This document shows, piece by piece, positions 13,401-27,034 of a stretch of DNA of 64,000 nucleotides. The notes under the pieces were generated by a model that did no database searches, was not told where the DNA came from, and worked only from the letters and a program-made list of their open reading frames with translations. The DNA lies in contig NC_041004.1 in NCBI RefSeq assembly GCF_004193775.1, forward strand, positions 36,852,411-36,916,410, given 5' to 3'. Every line of letters begins with the position of its first letter. Within the stretch, counting starts at the first letter, position 1. This DNA is from Glycine soja. Its lineage: Eukaryota; Streptophyta; Magnoliopsida; Fabales; Fabaceae. A program made the translations under genes and the position numbers.

Positions 13401-14933
13401 GAATACGTACTTACGCAAATATTAGTGCCTTTCAGCATTAATTAAAAAATTAAAAGAATTTTTTATTGAAATGTATAAAATTATATAATTTATAAAAAAA
13501 AATTATGATTTTTATAATAAATATTTTTTAATTTTCTAACTAATATCTTGATGATATGGTTACCAAAACCCATATACTTAAAAGCCGAAGGGATATCATA
13601 CCAGTTGCTTTGCTTGCCTGCTATTGCGGCTAACATTTATTTTTGTTTCGAAAAAAAATATTCTATTTCATCTCAAATATAAAAAAACATGATATATTAA
13701 TTAAAAAATTATTTAATTTTATTTAATTGTATTAATTTTAATTAAAAAAGAATATATTTTTTCAATTTATCCTTATTAAAACTTGGTATAAGAATAAGAA
13801 ATAGTCAATAAAATTAATATTTTAATTAAATGAATAATATTTTTAAAATAATAATATGAAATAAGATAAAGTTAGTAAAAAAAATTCATTATACTTAAAA
13901 AAAAATATCTTATATTTGGGACATATGGAGTAATGTTTAGGGGATACCATACCGGCTGCTATGCTTGACTGCTACTGCGGCTCACATTTATTTTGTTTTA
14001 AAGTAAATGATGTTAGGAATGTTATGTTAAAATATATTATTTAATTTTTTTTAAAATTTCTTTGAATCTTTAGGTTTTTTTAGTATTTTTAACTTTTTTT
14101 TAAAAAAATGTTTTTCTTCGTTATTTTTAAGTTAATATCATTAATTTTTATATTTTAAAACAATTAATTTTAACAAAATAACGGCTAAAATCTATAATAA
14201 TATTTAAATTAATTATATTATCACAAATATAAATAATATAAACATTGTGAGGTTAAAAATTGTTAGAATTTTTTTATAAATTTTTTCTAAAATAAGTCAA
14301 CTTATAATTTTGTTCTCTCTTTAATTTTTGACTCACAATTTTAGTTTTCTTTTTTGTTTTCTCAATGTTAGTCTTCTTAATTTTTTTTTAAATGTAATTT
14401 TAATTCAATCATCAATATTGCATATACTTATTTATTTTATATTTTTATATTTCAATTAATTAAATTATTCTTTTATTACAAACTAATTATAACTTTTAAA
14501 ATAATAATTAACTTATCTTTCAAATAACACTCAAATACTTAATCGAGAAAAAGAAAAAATAAAAATTATCTCTACAAAAAAAATATTACTAAAAAGGAAA
14601 ACAAAATATTTTATTTGAGATTAGACAATAAATAACACTTAAATGACATTATTTATATAATTAAAATAATTTATTATAAATTATATAATTAAATAATTGT
14701 GTAAAAAAAATCGATCATCCATTAATTCATGTTTGGATTCGTCCCTGCTTTAGTCAATGCTTTGTTTTTTTTTATGTAACATTTTGTTATTACAATCATA
14801 TTTTTCATTAGAGTAAGTTCTCATTTTAATCTTTCAATTTAACTTTTGAGTCTTTGTTTTTTCTACTGAAAAAATTCCTAAAGAGAAAGTTTTTCCTATC
14901 AAACGGATCCTATTCCTAAGGGCAGATACAAAG
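13401..14933. other. Intergenic, AT-rich, with duplicated 57-bp segment
   Basis: No gene is seen. Two similar direct segments, 13591-13648 and 13942-13998 (both with GCTTG and CTGCTA-TGCGGCT), bracket about 290 bp. That interval has Stowaway-like edges (left CTATTTCATCTCAAATATAA, right TTATATTTGGGACATATGGA). The rest is low-complexity A/T. Confidence 0.5.
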
Positions 14934-15376
14934 TAGGTAAAATTGTATTTTTGTCCCTTAATTTATTTTCAATTTTGGATTTGGTCCTCCAGTAATTTAA
15001 TTCATGAATTGGGTTCTCCTATTTTATAAAATCGTGCAATATTGGTCTCCCAGATCACAATTGGACGTTGACAGTAAACAAGTGATGTTGACCGTCACGT
15101 GTCACGTTTTGATTGAATGTCAACTCCATAAAAGATTAAATGTATTGTTATTTTCATTGACCAATCAGAACATGACACGTGACAGTCATAATCCAATAAG
15201 AACGTGACACGTGATAGTCAACATTATTTGCTAACGGTCAACGTTAAATTGAGACTTAGGAGATCAATATTGCACGATTTTATAAAATAGGAGAACCCAA
15301 TTCGTGAATTAAATTACTGAGAGACCAAATCCAAAACTAAAGATATATTAAGAGATAAAAATGCAAATTTTACCTA
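14934..15376. mobile_element. Long-TIR foldback MITE carrying three G-boxes
   Basis: A 443-bp palindromic element. The left arm TAGGTAAAATTGTATTTTTG pairs with the right arm ending AAAATGCAAATTTTACCTA, and the pairing continues for more than 100 bp (GGGTTCTCCTATTTTATAAA against TTTATAAAATAGGAGAACCC). The central part is not palindromic overall but holds three CACGTG palindromes at 15096-15101, 15176-15181 and 15208-15213, plus TTGAC motifs. It is non-coding. A target duplication could not be fixed. Confidence 0.8.
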
Positions 15377-18051
15377 GAAGTATAAATTCAGAAAGCACAA
15401 CCCAAATAGCTATTTTATTATTTGATGGAAAAGTCAGCACATATAGAACATGATTGAAGTAATCAAATCTACTTAACTTTAAGGCGGCATGAAACTTGAT
15501 TGAAGTAATCAAATCTACTTTTTATGCAAAACGATTATTATATTACATTTTTTACTATTTAACTTTTAGACCCACTTTTATAATGTATTTGGTTTTATAT
15601 ATGGAACCCCTAAACTATAGTTTGGGTAGAAATATAACAATCATATTTTTCACATTCTTTCACAACACCTCTCATAACAGGAAAATAAACATGGTAATGG
15701 GACAGATTGCTTCCTCAATCCTTTAATCCCAATTTCTCCCATTCCTATACCCATCGGGTATTGGGTATCTATGACTCTGTCTAATACATGATTCAAATTA
15801 GAAAAATATTTTTTTTAAAAAATATTAAAAATTTGATTTTAGAATAAATAAATTGATTGTTAAACATTTATTTTTAACTACTTATATATCAATAAATTTA
15901 TTATAGTGCGTGTGTCTACAAAAATAGTTAAGAAAATAATATCAAATTATGTAAAAATTCTAAAATAAAATTAACTAATAATAAAAATTCTATGTTTTTT
16001 TATTAAATTATGCAAAAATTCTAAAGATTTTAAGTGGCAGGGTGAGTATGGGTTTGGGGTCGGGACGGATCTAGTAATCTTATACCCGTACCCGTACCTA
16101 ACATTTGGTTATCAGGGAAAATCACGAACCCACACCGATCAACTCAGGTATTACCCATCAAAGTCAGGATGAATTTGGACGGGTATAGGTTTTCTTGTCA
16201 TGTGTACTGGGGAAATATTCAGACAGAGAAGAAATGTGTAATAAAATAAAGGATACAATATAGAGATAAAAATAATGAGTTAGAAAGAATGTTATAAAAA
16301 TAATGAATAAAACTAAAATTACTTTAAAAATTATAAGATTTAGAACTTTCTAAAACATTTTTTTAATGAATATGAGCAGACATGTTTTTTTTAATATATC
16401 AATTGAAGAGCAGCCACAGCCCACATGTCAAAAGTTAAGGAAGGAAGCCAATTCATTTTTTCATTTTTATGTGATGAAAAACAGCCATATGCTAAAGTAG
16501 TCTGAATCAGTGTTTTGAAATTCAGATTCGACTCGCCATTCGACTAAAAAAATGGTGAATTGGTTTAGAGTCCGATTTAAATAAACTATAATTAGTAATG
16601 AGAACAAAACAAACAAAATAGTCAAAATCTGCAAAAACAAATTGGTTCACAACGAATTTGATTTTAAAATATTGGTTTCTACTCCCCTATTGCTAACAAA
16701 ACCTCTTAACCATCTTAGGCATTTATCATGTTACTTGATGATGGCCTGCTTCTTTTTTTTTTAGTACACTTCATTCTAACGTGCTTTTAAGAATTTAAAA
16801 AGTTACTTTAGTTTAATTTGTCTATAGTTGACTGAGAATCTAAGAAATGTCTAACAACTATAGTCTTTTTCTTCTGTAGAAAGACTTTGGGGGTTAATCT
16901 CTTTTTCAATTTCTGGTCCTTGGATTATTGTATTTTGTCTTTTAACTTACCGTGTTATAAGGCTTGACCCTCTTTTCTGTGATAAGGTGCTGTACCTTAC
17001 CATTGATGACTAGTTCATCATCAATCAATGGGTCAATTGTGTTAATAAAACCATACCATTGCTTAAATTAGATAAAGTTATAATTCATTCATTCCCTTTT
17101 GTTAGATTTATTCAGTCTCTTTAAGTAAAATTAAAATTTTGGATTTATTTTTATGAATGAAAAAAATATGTGATTGAAACAAAAAAATCTTACTAAAAAT
17201 GATTTTAATCAAATTTTCTGACAAAAATTAATCATTAATAAAATCGTTAAATAATCTCTAATTGATGATAAAAAAAAAATGAAATAGATGTATGGTATTT
17301 TCCTTTGTATCCTGCAGACCCAATAGACTTTAATTAATTATTTGTAAAATTGCGTGTGAATGATCTCTTCAAAGAAGCCAGCTACCTGCCCATAGAAGGG
17401 CATCTTTTTTATTTTCGGCTTTCATCCTCATGCAATAGTACATGTGCGTATGTAGCTGGGATTAATCTTCATAAAGCAAATATTTTAAAAATCTTTTCAA
17501 GATCTTGATAGGAAAATATTATCCTTTTAAAAGAAAATGAACAAATAAATAAGACTAAAAATGCTTTAAATTATAATGAAAACTGTTTTTTGGTTATTTC
17601 AATAATAAAAAAAAGTAATGCATATATAACATGCTGAAAACCACACAATGCATAGATCAACTAACATTAATCGAAGTCTCGAGCTAGTTTAAAATAATTA
17701 AAGCTTAAATTTGACTTGTTTAATTCATTTATAACTTAATTATTTTTAATTTATGAATTTTTTTCTTAAATGATATTTTAAATCTATCAATTTAATATTT
17801 AATAACATTTTAATACTAGTTGATAACTTACATATAAAATTAAGTGTTAAACATGTGGTATGATAATGTAGAATCTATGTAATTTTAATTTTTTATAATT
17901 TATATATAAACGAATAATTGGTATCGAACTTGAAAAGTTTAGATTTGACTCATTTAAATAATCAATTTGTTTATTTAATTAAAAAAAACTTTAATCAAGC
18001 ATTTAACAATCAAATTCAAATAATTCATGTCATTTATACTCTCCTTGTAGT
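15377..18051. other. Intergenic with a degraded ACCCGTACCC-type repeat
   Basis: No gene is seen. A 21-bp direct repeat (ATTGAAGTAATCAAATCTACT) occurs near 15452 and 15499. Between about 15735 and 16205 lie remnants of a GC-rich terminal-repeat element (left ACCCATCGGGTATTGGGTA; right TACCCGTACCCGTACC and GACGGGTATAGG). The remainder is AT-rich with no readable signal. Confidence 0.45.
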
Positions 18052-18718
18052 TAGGGATGGATAGAAGGGGATAGACAGGGGTCCTAGCCCCCCTCCCTCG
18101 AGATATTATGATTGTTAAAGTAATTGTAACTTAGTTTGTTGTATACAATTATTGGCTTTGTTACTTTACAAGAAAATAGTTGTTATTTTTTCTTACTCTT
18201 AGTTTTGATAGGTTGATAGCTATTAGTAGCTTACCTTCTTATTTTTATATAATTAGTTTTTTAAGTTATTTGCTCTCTAACTTTTTGAAACCTTTTAGAT
18301 GATTGATTCCACTATTTTTTTTACACATATATATTCATGTTAGCGTCAACAAATTATGATTCAGTCCACATGTCATAGTATAATCATAAGTATTATGTAA
18401 TTATATGAGATTATGTTCTTTTATTTTTTTACAACCGTATCAATTAAATTCATCTTATATATTTTCCTTTACTAACTATAGTTTATGCTCTCTATATATA
18501 ACCAGAATTGCATTATTATACAAATTAGTAAACAACAATACATCTTTTACTTCAATTCATATACCTACATTTTAATTGTATTTTTGTACATACTTCCTGC
18601 TAATACTTTAAATTATATTTTTTTTAAAGCATTCTTTTTTAATTATTGTGTATTCCGGATCACAAAAAGAAAAGAAAAAAATTTAACCCCCTTTAACAAA
18701 GTTGGAGATCCATCCCTA
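18052..18718. mobile_element. hAT-like non-autonomous element
   Basis: Terminal inverted repeat TAGGGATGGAT at the left (18052) and ATCCATCCCTA at the right (to 18718), 667 bp apart. A C-rich block (CCTAGCCCCCCTCCC) sits just inside the left end and CCCCCTTT inside the right, as in the common plant GGGGCGGATCC-type hAT MITEs. The 8-bp flanks (CTTGTAGT and CTTAATTA) match only partly. No transposase is present. Confidence 0.55.
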
Positions 18719-21700
18719 CTTAATTACACTTTCATCTATCACCCAATACATGTTATTTTTAACGATGATTTAGTATCTATAACTATCATCAGACATAATT
18801 ATTCATTTTGGTGTACACATTTTATATTCCTAAATTACCATTCAATATATATATAATTGTTTCCATTTCTTTGAACCTTCAAAACGTAACTATTTTGTTC
18901 CTTTTTTGTTCAACTATTTTTTTTTCTTTTTTCTTTTAAAAAATACAGATATTTCAACTAGTTATAATAAAGCTGATGATGATATATAGCGGTATTGATG
19001 ACAATAAGTCAATAATGATACTTAAATAAAAAAATTAATTCTTATAAAATTAGCCTTTTATTTTACCCTTGAGATATTAAGATCTTCAAAGTAGTCTTTA
19101 CAAGTTCGATTTCAAATCAACATCTTACACAAACCTTATTCTACCATCACGACATTTTAATTTAATATGATGAAGACCATAGTATATATGGCCGAGTAAT
19201 GTCGACTAAAATCACCATTGTCCACACAAAATTGGCAATAGGAGAAATCAGCAAAGCTACAATTCAGACTCTACCAACAAATTAAGCCACAGTCTGTTTT
19301 GTCTTCTAGAGACAACATTATTTTGCTTCCAAGAGTTTTTCTTTTTGTTTGAGCGTTCAACAACTCTTCAGTCGCATCAAGAGTCATCTTTCCAACATAA
19401 AAAGAAAAACAAAAGTCATTTTTCTTGCACATGCCACACAACCTTCATCTTCTAGCTAGGATAGAACAAATCATGATGCTAAAAACCATAATGCTCTACC
19501 TACCAGTATGGATTTGGTGTATGATGTTAGAACCCTTGTTGTTGTTGGAAAAAAATTCAAGTCGCACATCGATTAAAAATAAAATTAACTTTAAATATAT
19601 AAGTGAAGGATAACTTTCACCCTTGAACTAACTTTTGTGGTTGAACTAGCTTTTTGTGAATGCTCTAAAAGTTAATGTCAACATGTGGTTAGTCTAAGCA
19701 TAAATAAACTTGGATATTTCAAGTAAAATTTCAAATTATTATCTTATGGTTAGAAAGAAAAATCTCATTATGTATTATATGAGGTCAGTGATGTTTTATA
19801 TTAAAAATTAATCATCTATAGAATCAATGAATATTCTACACTTTTAACATAATTAAAATAATTACATTTATTATTGACTTTGGAATTACATTAAAAATCT
19901 TTATTTCATCCTTTTAAGGTCATCAAATTAATAATAAATGTCCAAAACTATCTGATAATTATATTGAGAATTATCATGGAAAATAAAAAGTTATTTTTTA
20001 TTAGAATAGTATCAAATAGTGCAATTCACCAAAAAAAAAATAGTCTCAAATATAACACAATTATCTTTTAAAAAAGACAATATATTAGTAAAATAAAATA
20101 AAAAATACAATTTAAGTAAAAAAAAGGAATAATACAATTTACTCCATCATCATATGGAGTAAAAAAACATGAGTAACAAAAAACCCCATCTTCTTGACAT
20201 TTATTCAATATATCAATTATTCGTTAGTCTTTTTTTTTTTCCCATCAAATTATAAGTACAAAGTATTTACAAACTTCATTGATGATCAAATCTTTAAAAT
20301 CTTATTTAAGAAATTTAAATTCAGTTCTACTATTCAGTTATTATATTTTCTTCTTCTAGTTAAACATAATATGTAAATTTTATCACAAATTCTTGCCGAA
20401 ATTAACGAGATTCTCTGACCTAATAACGAGATTCTTTTTAATCTAAATTTTTGCTAACTTTATTTCCACTCATTCTAATATTTCTAACCCATTGTTGTTA
20501 ACATATCTTATTCCAACTCCATTTTTCTACACTACCTTAACGTGGCCTAGATTTTATTAACCCACACGAGGCTACATATTTTTCTTGCTGTTTTTTTAAC
20601 GGTCCTTTCGTACCATTGACATTAGATGATACATTCTTTAACAATTTATTTATTAGTTGAAATTTATTTTAAAATATATATTTTTTAGATTTCATTTATT
20701 ATTCAATGAATTTTTTATTTTATAATTTAAGAAATTTTAATCCATAATAAAAAAAACATTATAAAAAATGTGATGCTAAAACATCTAATGGAGGCGGAGA
20801 AAGTACAAAATGACTAATCGTGCATGTCATACTAATAGACTTCTTGGTATTCTTCTGAGGACTGTACCTACAATGATGACTAAAGAGGATGTGGCTATGT
20901 GAGTCGAGAAAAAAAATTGATATGTAATAAAAATATGCAAGGACAAAAAGATATATAAATTTTCAAAAAATTAATAATGTTTTCTCTTTGATTCAAATTG
21001 TAAATTTTTATCTTTCTTTTTTTCCTTTTGAATCAAACAAGTCTTAGGCTCGCTTGAGTATAAAAAAACACATTATTATTTTTATAGAGATTATTGTTAT
21101 ACAGTTTATATACTTTATACTGTACACCAATAAGATATGTATCTTATAACTACATGTTAAGTACTATTTAGGAAGAAATACCAAAACCTACCACACATAA
21201 TAGTATGTATTATGAAAGAACTATTAACTTATTTCAAGTTGAAAACAACTGATAATCATAAATTTATCAGAGAACCTTCTTGCTTATCATTTTAATTGAT
21301 AGTAATAGTAGTTTCTCAAAATCTCCTTAAAGCATTGTTTATTTGAAATAATTTGAATATCTTAGTAAAAATAAAAAATATAAGGTTAATTTTGTAAAAT
21401 TATTATTTTCTTTTTATATATCTATTATTATTATTATTTGTCTGTATAATATTATTTTTGTTTCTAATTATAAGATTTTTTTCAACTAATTCACGTTCCT
21501 TAAGAAAATTAGTTGATTTAGTTAATCAGATTAAATTTGTTAATTATTTGTATTATCATTCCAAAATTATTCTTTTTTATCTCTCTATTCACTTAATTAT
21601 TTTTTATTAATATTTGAAGAGAAAATAATAAAAAATAATTAAGTATGATATGTAAAGAAATGATCTTATAAAAAGGAACATTTGATTAAAAAGGGACAAA

Positions 21701-22440
21701 TATTTTTTTGAAAATGATCTTTTAATTAGAGACACAAGAAATACAACATTTATTTTGCTGGAAAATATAATTTTGGAATGGAGCAAATACTACTAATAAA
21801 GATGAAGCTTTGGAAAAAGTATGTTAGAATTGCCTCCAACAATAATACAAATATGCACCTCAGACATCAAAATTCCTAAAATTAATTTTCATGGAGATGA
21901 GTGCAACTTTACTTTGAGTCCATAAGCAGCCACAGCCTATTAAGAATGGATCTAGGTTGAGATGTCAGATGACATTAAATCCAATCCGTAAAAGTCTAAA
22001 AGCCCATGTGGAGGTTGGAATTAGTCAAGCTTGTTTATTATCTGTTGAAAAAGGAAAAAAAAGATTATTTTAATTTGCCTGTATTTTTAAATTTATGTAA
22101 TTCATCTGTCTTTTTTAAAATTTAAAATAACATTAATTATCATTTTTTAATATTGTTTTTATTTCATCTATTTTTAACTGTTTTATGTATTTACTATATA
22201 TAATTAAGAAAGAAATGATATTAGAATTTTAATTTAAAATTAAGTTTGATATAAATTAAAATATTATATTTCTTTGTGTTTTATCTTTCAAATAAACAAA
22301 TGAGAAAAAAAAATTGTGTGCAAATTTTAGTCCAGACCCACTCTTAAAGCCCACCCAAGCCCGCCGAATATGTAACAGTTCAAAAATGGGTGAGAAGTGA
22401 GACACCACTCAGAGGCCAGAATTTTTTTTTCTTTTAAATT
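18719..22440. other. Intergenic, no gene seen
   Basis: AT-rich sequence without a recognisable coding region. Short open frames are not protein-like. A Stowaway-type right end (ACATCTAATGGAGGCGGAG) is near 20780-20800. Nothing else was identified. Confidence 0.5.
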
Positions 22441-22960
22441 AGAGGTATTCTCCACAAGTGACAATCCTTTTCGAACCAAGTATGATTCCTATAGGCGGCA
22501 AAGCTAGAAACCGTATTAATAGCTATGGAGTAATCTGATTCTAAAACCTCTCCCTCATGCTATGTTTAGACCATGAAAGAATCCCCATAGCTCAGCCAAA
22601 TTGATGGAACATTCGCCTAATTTGACAGCATTAGCCATAATGAAATTGACCAAAACCAAAATGGTCACGAATAACTCCTCCACACCCAGCTAATCCGTTA
22701 TCTCCTGAAGCACTATCATCATAGTTGACTTTTATTGTTCCAAATTTTGGTTTGCTCTCAAACCAATATCTTAATCCTTTAAAGAAAAAATTCTTCAGCA
22801 ACTGAATATTAGAAGCAGCATGCATGTATCACATTTTTAATCTTATCCGGGCATCTTGGACAAAAGGGGAGGAAGCAATATATTAGGCACCTGGATTCTT
22901 TGGTCACAAGACAATTCTTGGCAATCTTCCACAGCAGTAATTAATTTCACTGTGAGGGCT
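22441..22960 (-). mobile_element. LINE RNase H fragment
   Basis: On the minus strand, 22825-22631 encodes FGTIKVNYDDSASGDNGL followed by AGCGGVIRDHFG. This is the start of the RNase H-like domain found at the end of plant L1-type LINEs (usually KVNxDGSxxxNPGxAGxGGVIRD). The second acidic position reads D where G is usual, and the frame dies soon after. It may be the tail of the LINE in the neighbouring gene's intron or a separate insertion. Confidence 0.6.
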
Positions 22961-23208
22961 ATTCCACTGCCAAGCTAAAGAGAATAAGGTAAAATGAATT
23001 AAGTTAATCCCATAAGTTAAAATCAACTTATGCACTTAACTTTTATAGAAGTTCTCTTATCTAGCTTCTACAAAATTTGAGGTGCATATCATTTACAAAA
23101 GAAAGTAAGAAACATTATTCTACATTTTACTAATCAGTTTACTTATCGGAAAACCTAATCATTTTCCGAACTCTCAAAAACATTGACTAAAATATGAGTA
23201 AACATTGA

Positions 23209-26200
23209 TCAAGAATGTGTCTCTGATGATTCCCTCAATGACCTTTCTTTTGCCACAAATGCTGCTTCACCTTTCTTCAACCAGTTCACGTACTGCTCTT
23301 GCTCTCTTTTGTGTAGGTAGTGGAGAAGGAAATTGGTCAGACTTACTCCAATGCCCTTGGCTATCAGGTATTCCTTGAGAGCATCTTGCAACTCATCATC
23401 CAATGTGCTTCACATGGATAAAGATAAGACAATGAAAAAGTATTAGTAAGAAGACCCATATAACTTGTGAGTCTCTTTAAACTTAAAAAAGGTAACTTTA
23501 AAATAAGCACTTTTTTTAAAAAATGTTTTTTTAAGTAGTTTAAAACAAACAACACATCAGAAAAGTAGAAATATGCTTATTTTATTAAAAAGAACACCTA
23601 TTTGAAAAAATAAGCTTAAACAAACTTACCAAATAATGGTTTGCTAAAATGATGATGCTAAAAACCAGCTTATGGGTGTTGATTTGATGAAGTCATAAAA
23701 CTAATAAGGAAATGTCTGCTTGTTAATCAAGCCTAACTTTCTAAAGAACATGAAAACAAGTTCTTCGTTTTAGCACAGTTTAAATTCTCACAGGCTTAGT
23801 TTTATGATTTTATCAAACTACGGGCCTAACCAGTTCAGAAGATGAATAGCCAAAATGTATACAGTAACAGTTAAATGGCTTGCTTAGTTGCTCCAAATTT
23901 ATCAGCAACAACTAGAGTCAAAATGAGTAATCCTATGAAAATGTATTTTTACTATCTAATCCATCAGGAGTATTGGTTGCAGCATGCCATCTAAAAATAA
24001 AAGCCATGTCAACACTCAAGGTCCATAAAGGATAGATGCTTAAATAGACAGTTATGTAGAGAGGTCTTGGTTATGAAGCCAAGGTACATAAAAAGATAGA
24101 AGGATAAGCAGAAGTCCTGGGAGATTGTGTTTGAAAATTCATTGTTTTCAATTTAATGAAATTCTAACACACCCACATTGCTTTTATGTTTGTGCATTGG
24201 AATGTGTAAAACCTCCGTTTTAACGCCAACCAAACAGGTTTCCAAACACATTATAGTACAGTGATTATATGATAGTAACACTTGCAGCATAAAAGAATTA
24301 GAAAATTATGAAGCATAAACACTTCTCTTTTATTATATTTTTATCATAGAAAAAACATTGAAGGTTGGTTTAAAAAGGTGAATATACTATCAAATTAGAT
24401 ATTTTGTTATGTATCTCATATTTCATTTCATTAGAGTCTCTCTCTCTTTGTGTGTATGCGGTGTCCAAGTGTTCTATATTTTAGCCATTAGCTGTGTTAG
24501 AGTGTCTATGTCCGTGTCATGTTTGATGTCTATTAGATTCTATGCTTTATAGTTAGAAATATGTTACACAGGGATACAGTGTGCAATTTTTTTTATCAGC
24601 AAAGATAGAATATATTGGTACCAGTGGTACCAAAGAAGATCATATTACAATAAAAAAAAGGTGAAGGCTTCAGTACATAGAGCCTAACATTTCCGTCAGC
24701 CAACACCGATACTAGAATTAGATGCAAAAGGAACTTCAAGTTAGACTACCTAACTATGCATCATTTATGCGCCTGCCTATCAGTCCCTTTCTAAACCAAA
24801 GCATCAAAGAACCTACATGGCCTATCGTACCAGAATTCTCCATCAGCAGAGAGTATTACAGTATTGCCTGAATGAAATAAGCTATCAGCATTACAAAAAT
24901 TAAGCACAAACCATCAGGCTACCTAACTGAAGAATCATTTATATATGACTGCATACAATCCCTACTTAGTAACATATCACTGATCTCGCTTGGTTTTCCT
25001 GACAACTCGGCTCTCCATCCGCAAAACAGTAACAGAATAATCTGTGTAGGGTATATATACTGTAAGCTAGAACTGTTACCCTCAAACATCATAATGTTCA
25101 CCTGTTCCTGCATTTGTTCATGACTCAATAATCTTCAGACACACTAGTGGTTGTGATGACCATTTGAAAAAGGAATGTGAGAAAGATCTTGTTTTCTGTT
25201 TTAACCATTTCCAAGGTCTGATCTCAATAAGGTCTGGCACTTGCTCAGCATTCAAAACTGTGTTGTTCCTGTGCAACCATGATGCCCATATCACTGCCGT
25301 CCATACTGTCCCACCATGCTGTATTTTTCTTCCTTCCCACACATATACCAGTATGCTGACTAAAATGTGCCTTAGTGCCTATTGGCATAGCTATTTCCAG
25401 ATTTGCCCACTTATAAATGCTCTTCCAAACCTGGTGCAAGAAATTGCTCTCAAACAATAAATGTACAATAGACTCTTCAGTTTGATTGCAAAGTGTGCAC
25501 ATGTAGTCATTGTTTTCCATCATAATGCGTCTCTTTTTAAGAGCTCCCTTTGTCTGCACCCTATCTAAGACCACCTTCCAAGTGAAAGTTAATACTTTTG
25601 AAGGCGCTGGTATAGACCATAGATTCTTAAAGAAATCAGATTCCTCATTGTTACTTTGCTGTTGCAATGTCTCATAACCTTCCTTAACAGAGTAGGATTT
25701 GGACTTGCTCCCTTTTCATAGCCTTTCAGGGACTTTTTTTTTTATATATATTTTCTTAAATCTAAGAATTAGAGTGACAGCGAATAACAATTTCAGGAAT
25801 TAAATTGGCAATTTACTCTAATCTATAACATAAATCCAATCTTTGTTCATCTTCAATCAGCCAGCACTGAATGTATCAACAACAACATTGTAAACTCAAT
25901 ACAAATCGACTTGCACTCAAACTAGAAAACCAAAAATGTTAGATTATAGTATCAGCTTACCGGAATAAAGGGCCTCTGTAAATGGAAGTGCTGAGACATG
26001 TAGATGATTTGAGATAATAAGCATTGTAGATGTCAAAATCAGAGCCCTTATCAGTTTCTTCATAAACATCACAGTCAAACTGTACCATGAAGCTCAATGC
26101 TGGCTTTTTCACACAAACTTTCATAAAAGCATCCCTCGGAAAAATAAGGTCTTTCACATAGTTGGGAGGTCCCAGAATAGCAGAGATTGCAACTTCCTCA

Positions 26201-26587
26201 CCCGAATCGAATTTTCTTCGCAAAACCACATCTTTGGAATTGGGTGAGGTGGGGTCCACCACAAAGTCCCCTAAGGAACCACTTTGAGCATTCTGCAGCA
26301 CCCATGAAAATGTGAAAGTGTCATGTGTGTGGCAACTGAAGATATTGAGTGTTATGCAGTGGAAAAAAAAGTGCAATTTACTATCATGAAGGAACGAATC
26401 ATGAAATTTAATCTCGGAGTGTGAGAACCTGAAAGTGATTGGAGGCAAGCTCGAATTGAATCTCGGATTTGAAGCACTTGAGCAATTCGAGATCTTGAAG
26501 ATGTTTTTGATGCGTGTCGCAGAAATGTCGAAAATGTGTTATACGCTGCTTCAGCTCTCTATATAACTCCGTCCTACGACACATCAT
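23209..26587 (-). CDS. Mitochondrial glycoprotein family protein (MAM33/p32-like)
   Basis: Three exons: 26587-26429, 26292-25961 and 23407-23209, with GT-AG introns and matching phases, encoding 229 residues. The family is mitochondrial-matrix acidic, doughnut-shaped p32/MAM33 proteins; the exact role of this plant branch is not established. Visible family features are DLELLKCFKSEIQ near residue 35, the conserved VLRRKFDSGEEVAISAIL, QFDCDVYEE, IYRGPLF, and a C-terminal helix LDDELQDALKEYLIAKGI followed by EQEQYVNWLKKGEAF-like sequence. The first exon is basic (MMCRRTELYRELKQR), consistent with import into mitochondria. The start is the first ATG; a tandem ATG follows at once. Intron 2 is 2553 bp and contains a LINE. 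No obvious TATA box. The usual length is about 230-250 residues, so the gene looks complete. Confidence 0.87.
24586..25735 (-). mobile_element. L1-type LINE 3' end in intron of the MAM33-like gene
   Basis: The minus-strand reading from about 25700 shows a zf-RVT domain: FFKNLWSIPAPSKVLTFTWK, then the zinc-knuckle-like CTLCNQTEESIVHLLFES with Cys and His spaced as in plant LINEs. A frameshift near 25250 leads to TAVIWASWLHRNN, the usual continuation. The 3' tail runs to 24586 and ends in an A-run on the minus strand (TCTTTGCTGATAAAAAAAA). It is on the same strand as the host gene, between exons 2 and 3. Stops and frameshifts show it is inactive. Confidence 0.8.
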
Positions 26588-27034
26588 CGTTTTCCCAACC
26601 AAGTTTGATCTTCGGAGGAGGCGCTGTCTCTACTCTCTCGATATTTCAAATGATTTTTGTTTTCTAGGAGTATACACAAAATCTTTTTCTTCTTGATTAA
26701 ATTGTTTTTTCAAATACTATGTTGATATTTATAATACTCAATTATATAATTCAATCATATTAAAAAAATACTTAATTTAGTTGGTAACATTAAATTTATC
26801 TTAAATTTATATATATATTTTTAAAAAAGGGTCTTGTTATAAAAATAATTAATACATTTAGTAAAAAAATTAATGCATAAGAAAATATAAATTAGATTTT
26901 GTATAAAAAACAAGTTTAAAAAGTTGATATTTTTTTTTAAAGTTAAGTCTTATAAATAAAAAATGAAAGTTATATTAAAGAGTCTAACATAATTGTGAAT
27001 TTATTAGTACTTGTTTTTAATTGAATAACAAAAT
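26588..27034. other. Intergenic between MAM33-like gene and SEN54 pseudogene
   Basis: The 5' flank of the minus-strand MAM33-like gene. The first 60 bases are CT/GA-rich and could be 5' UTR. No TATA box is evident. The rest is AT-rich. Confidence 0.4.
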
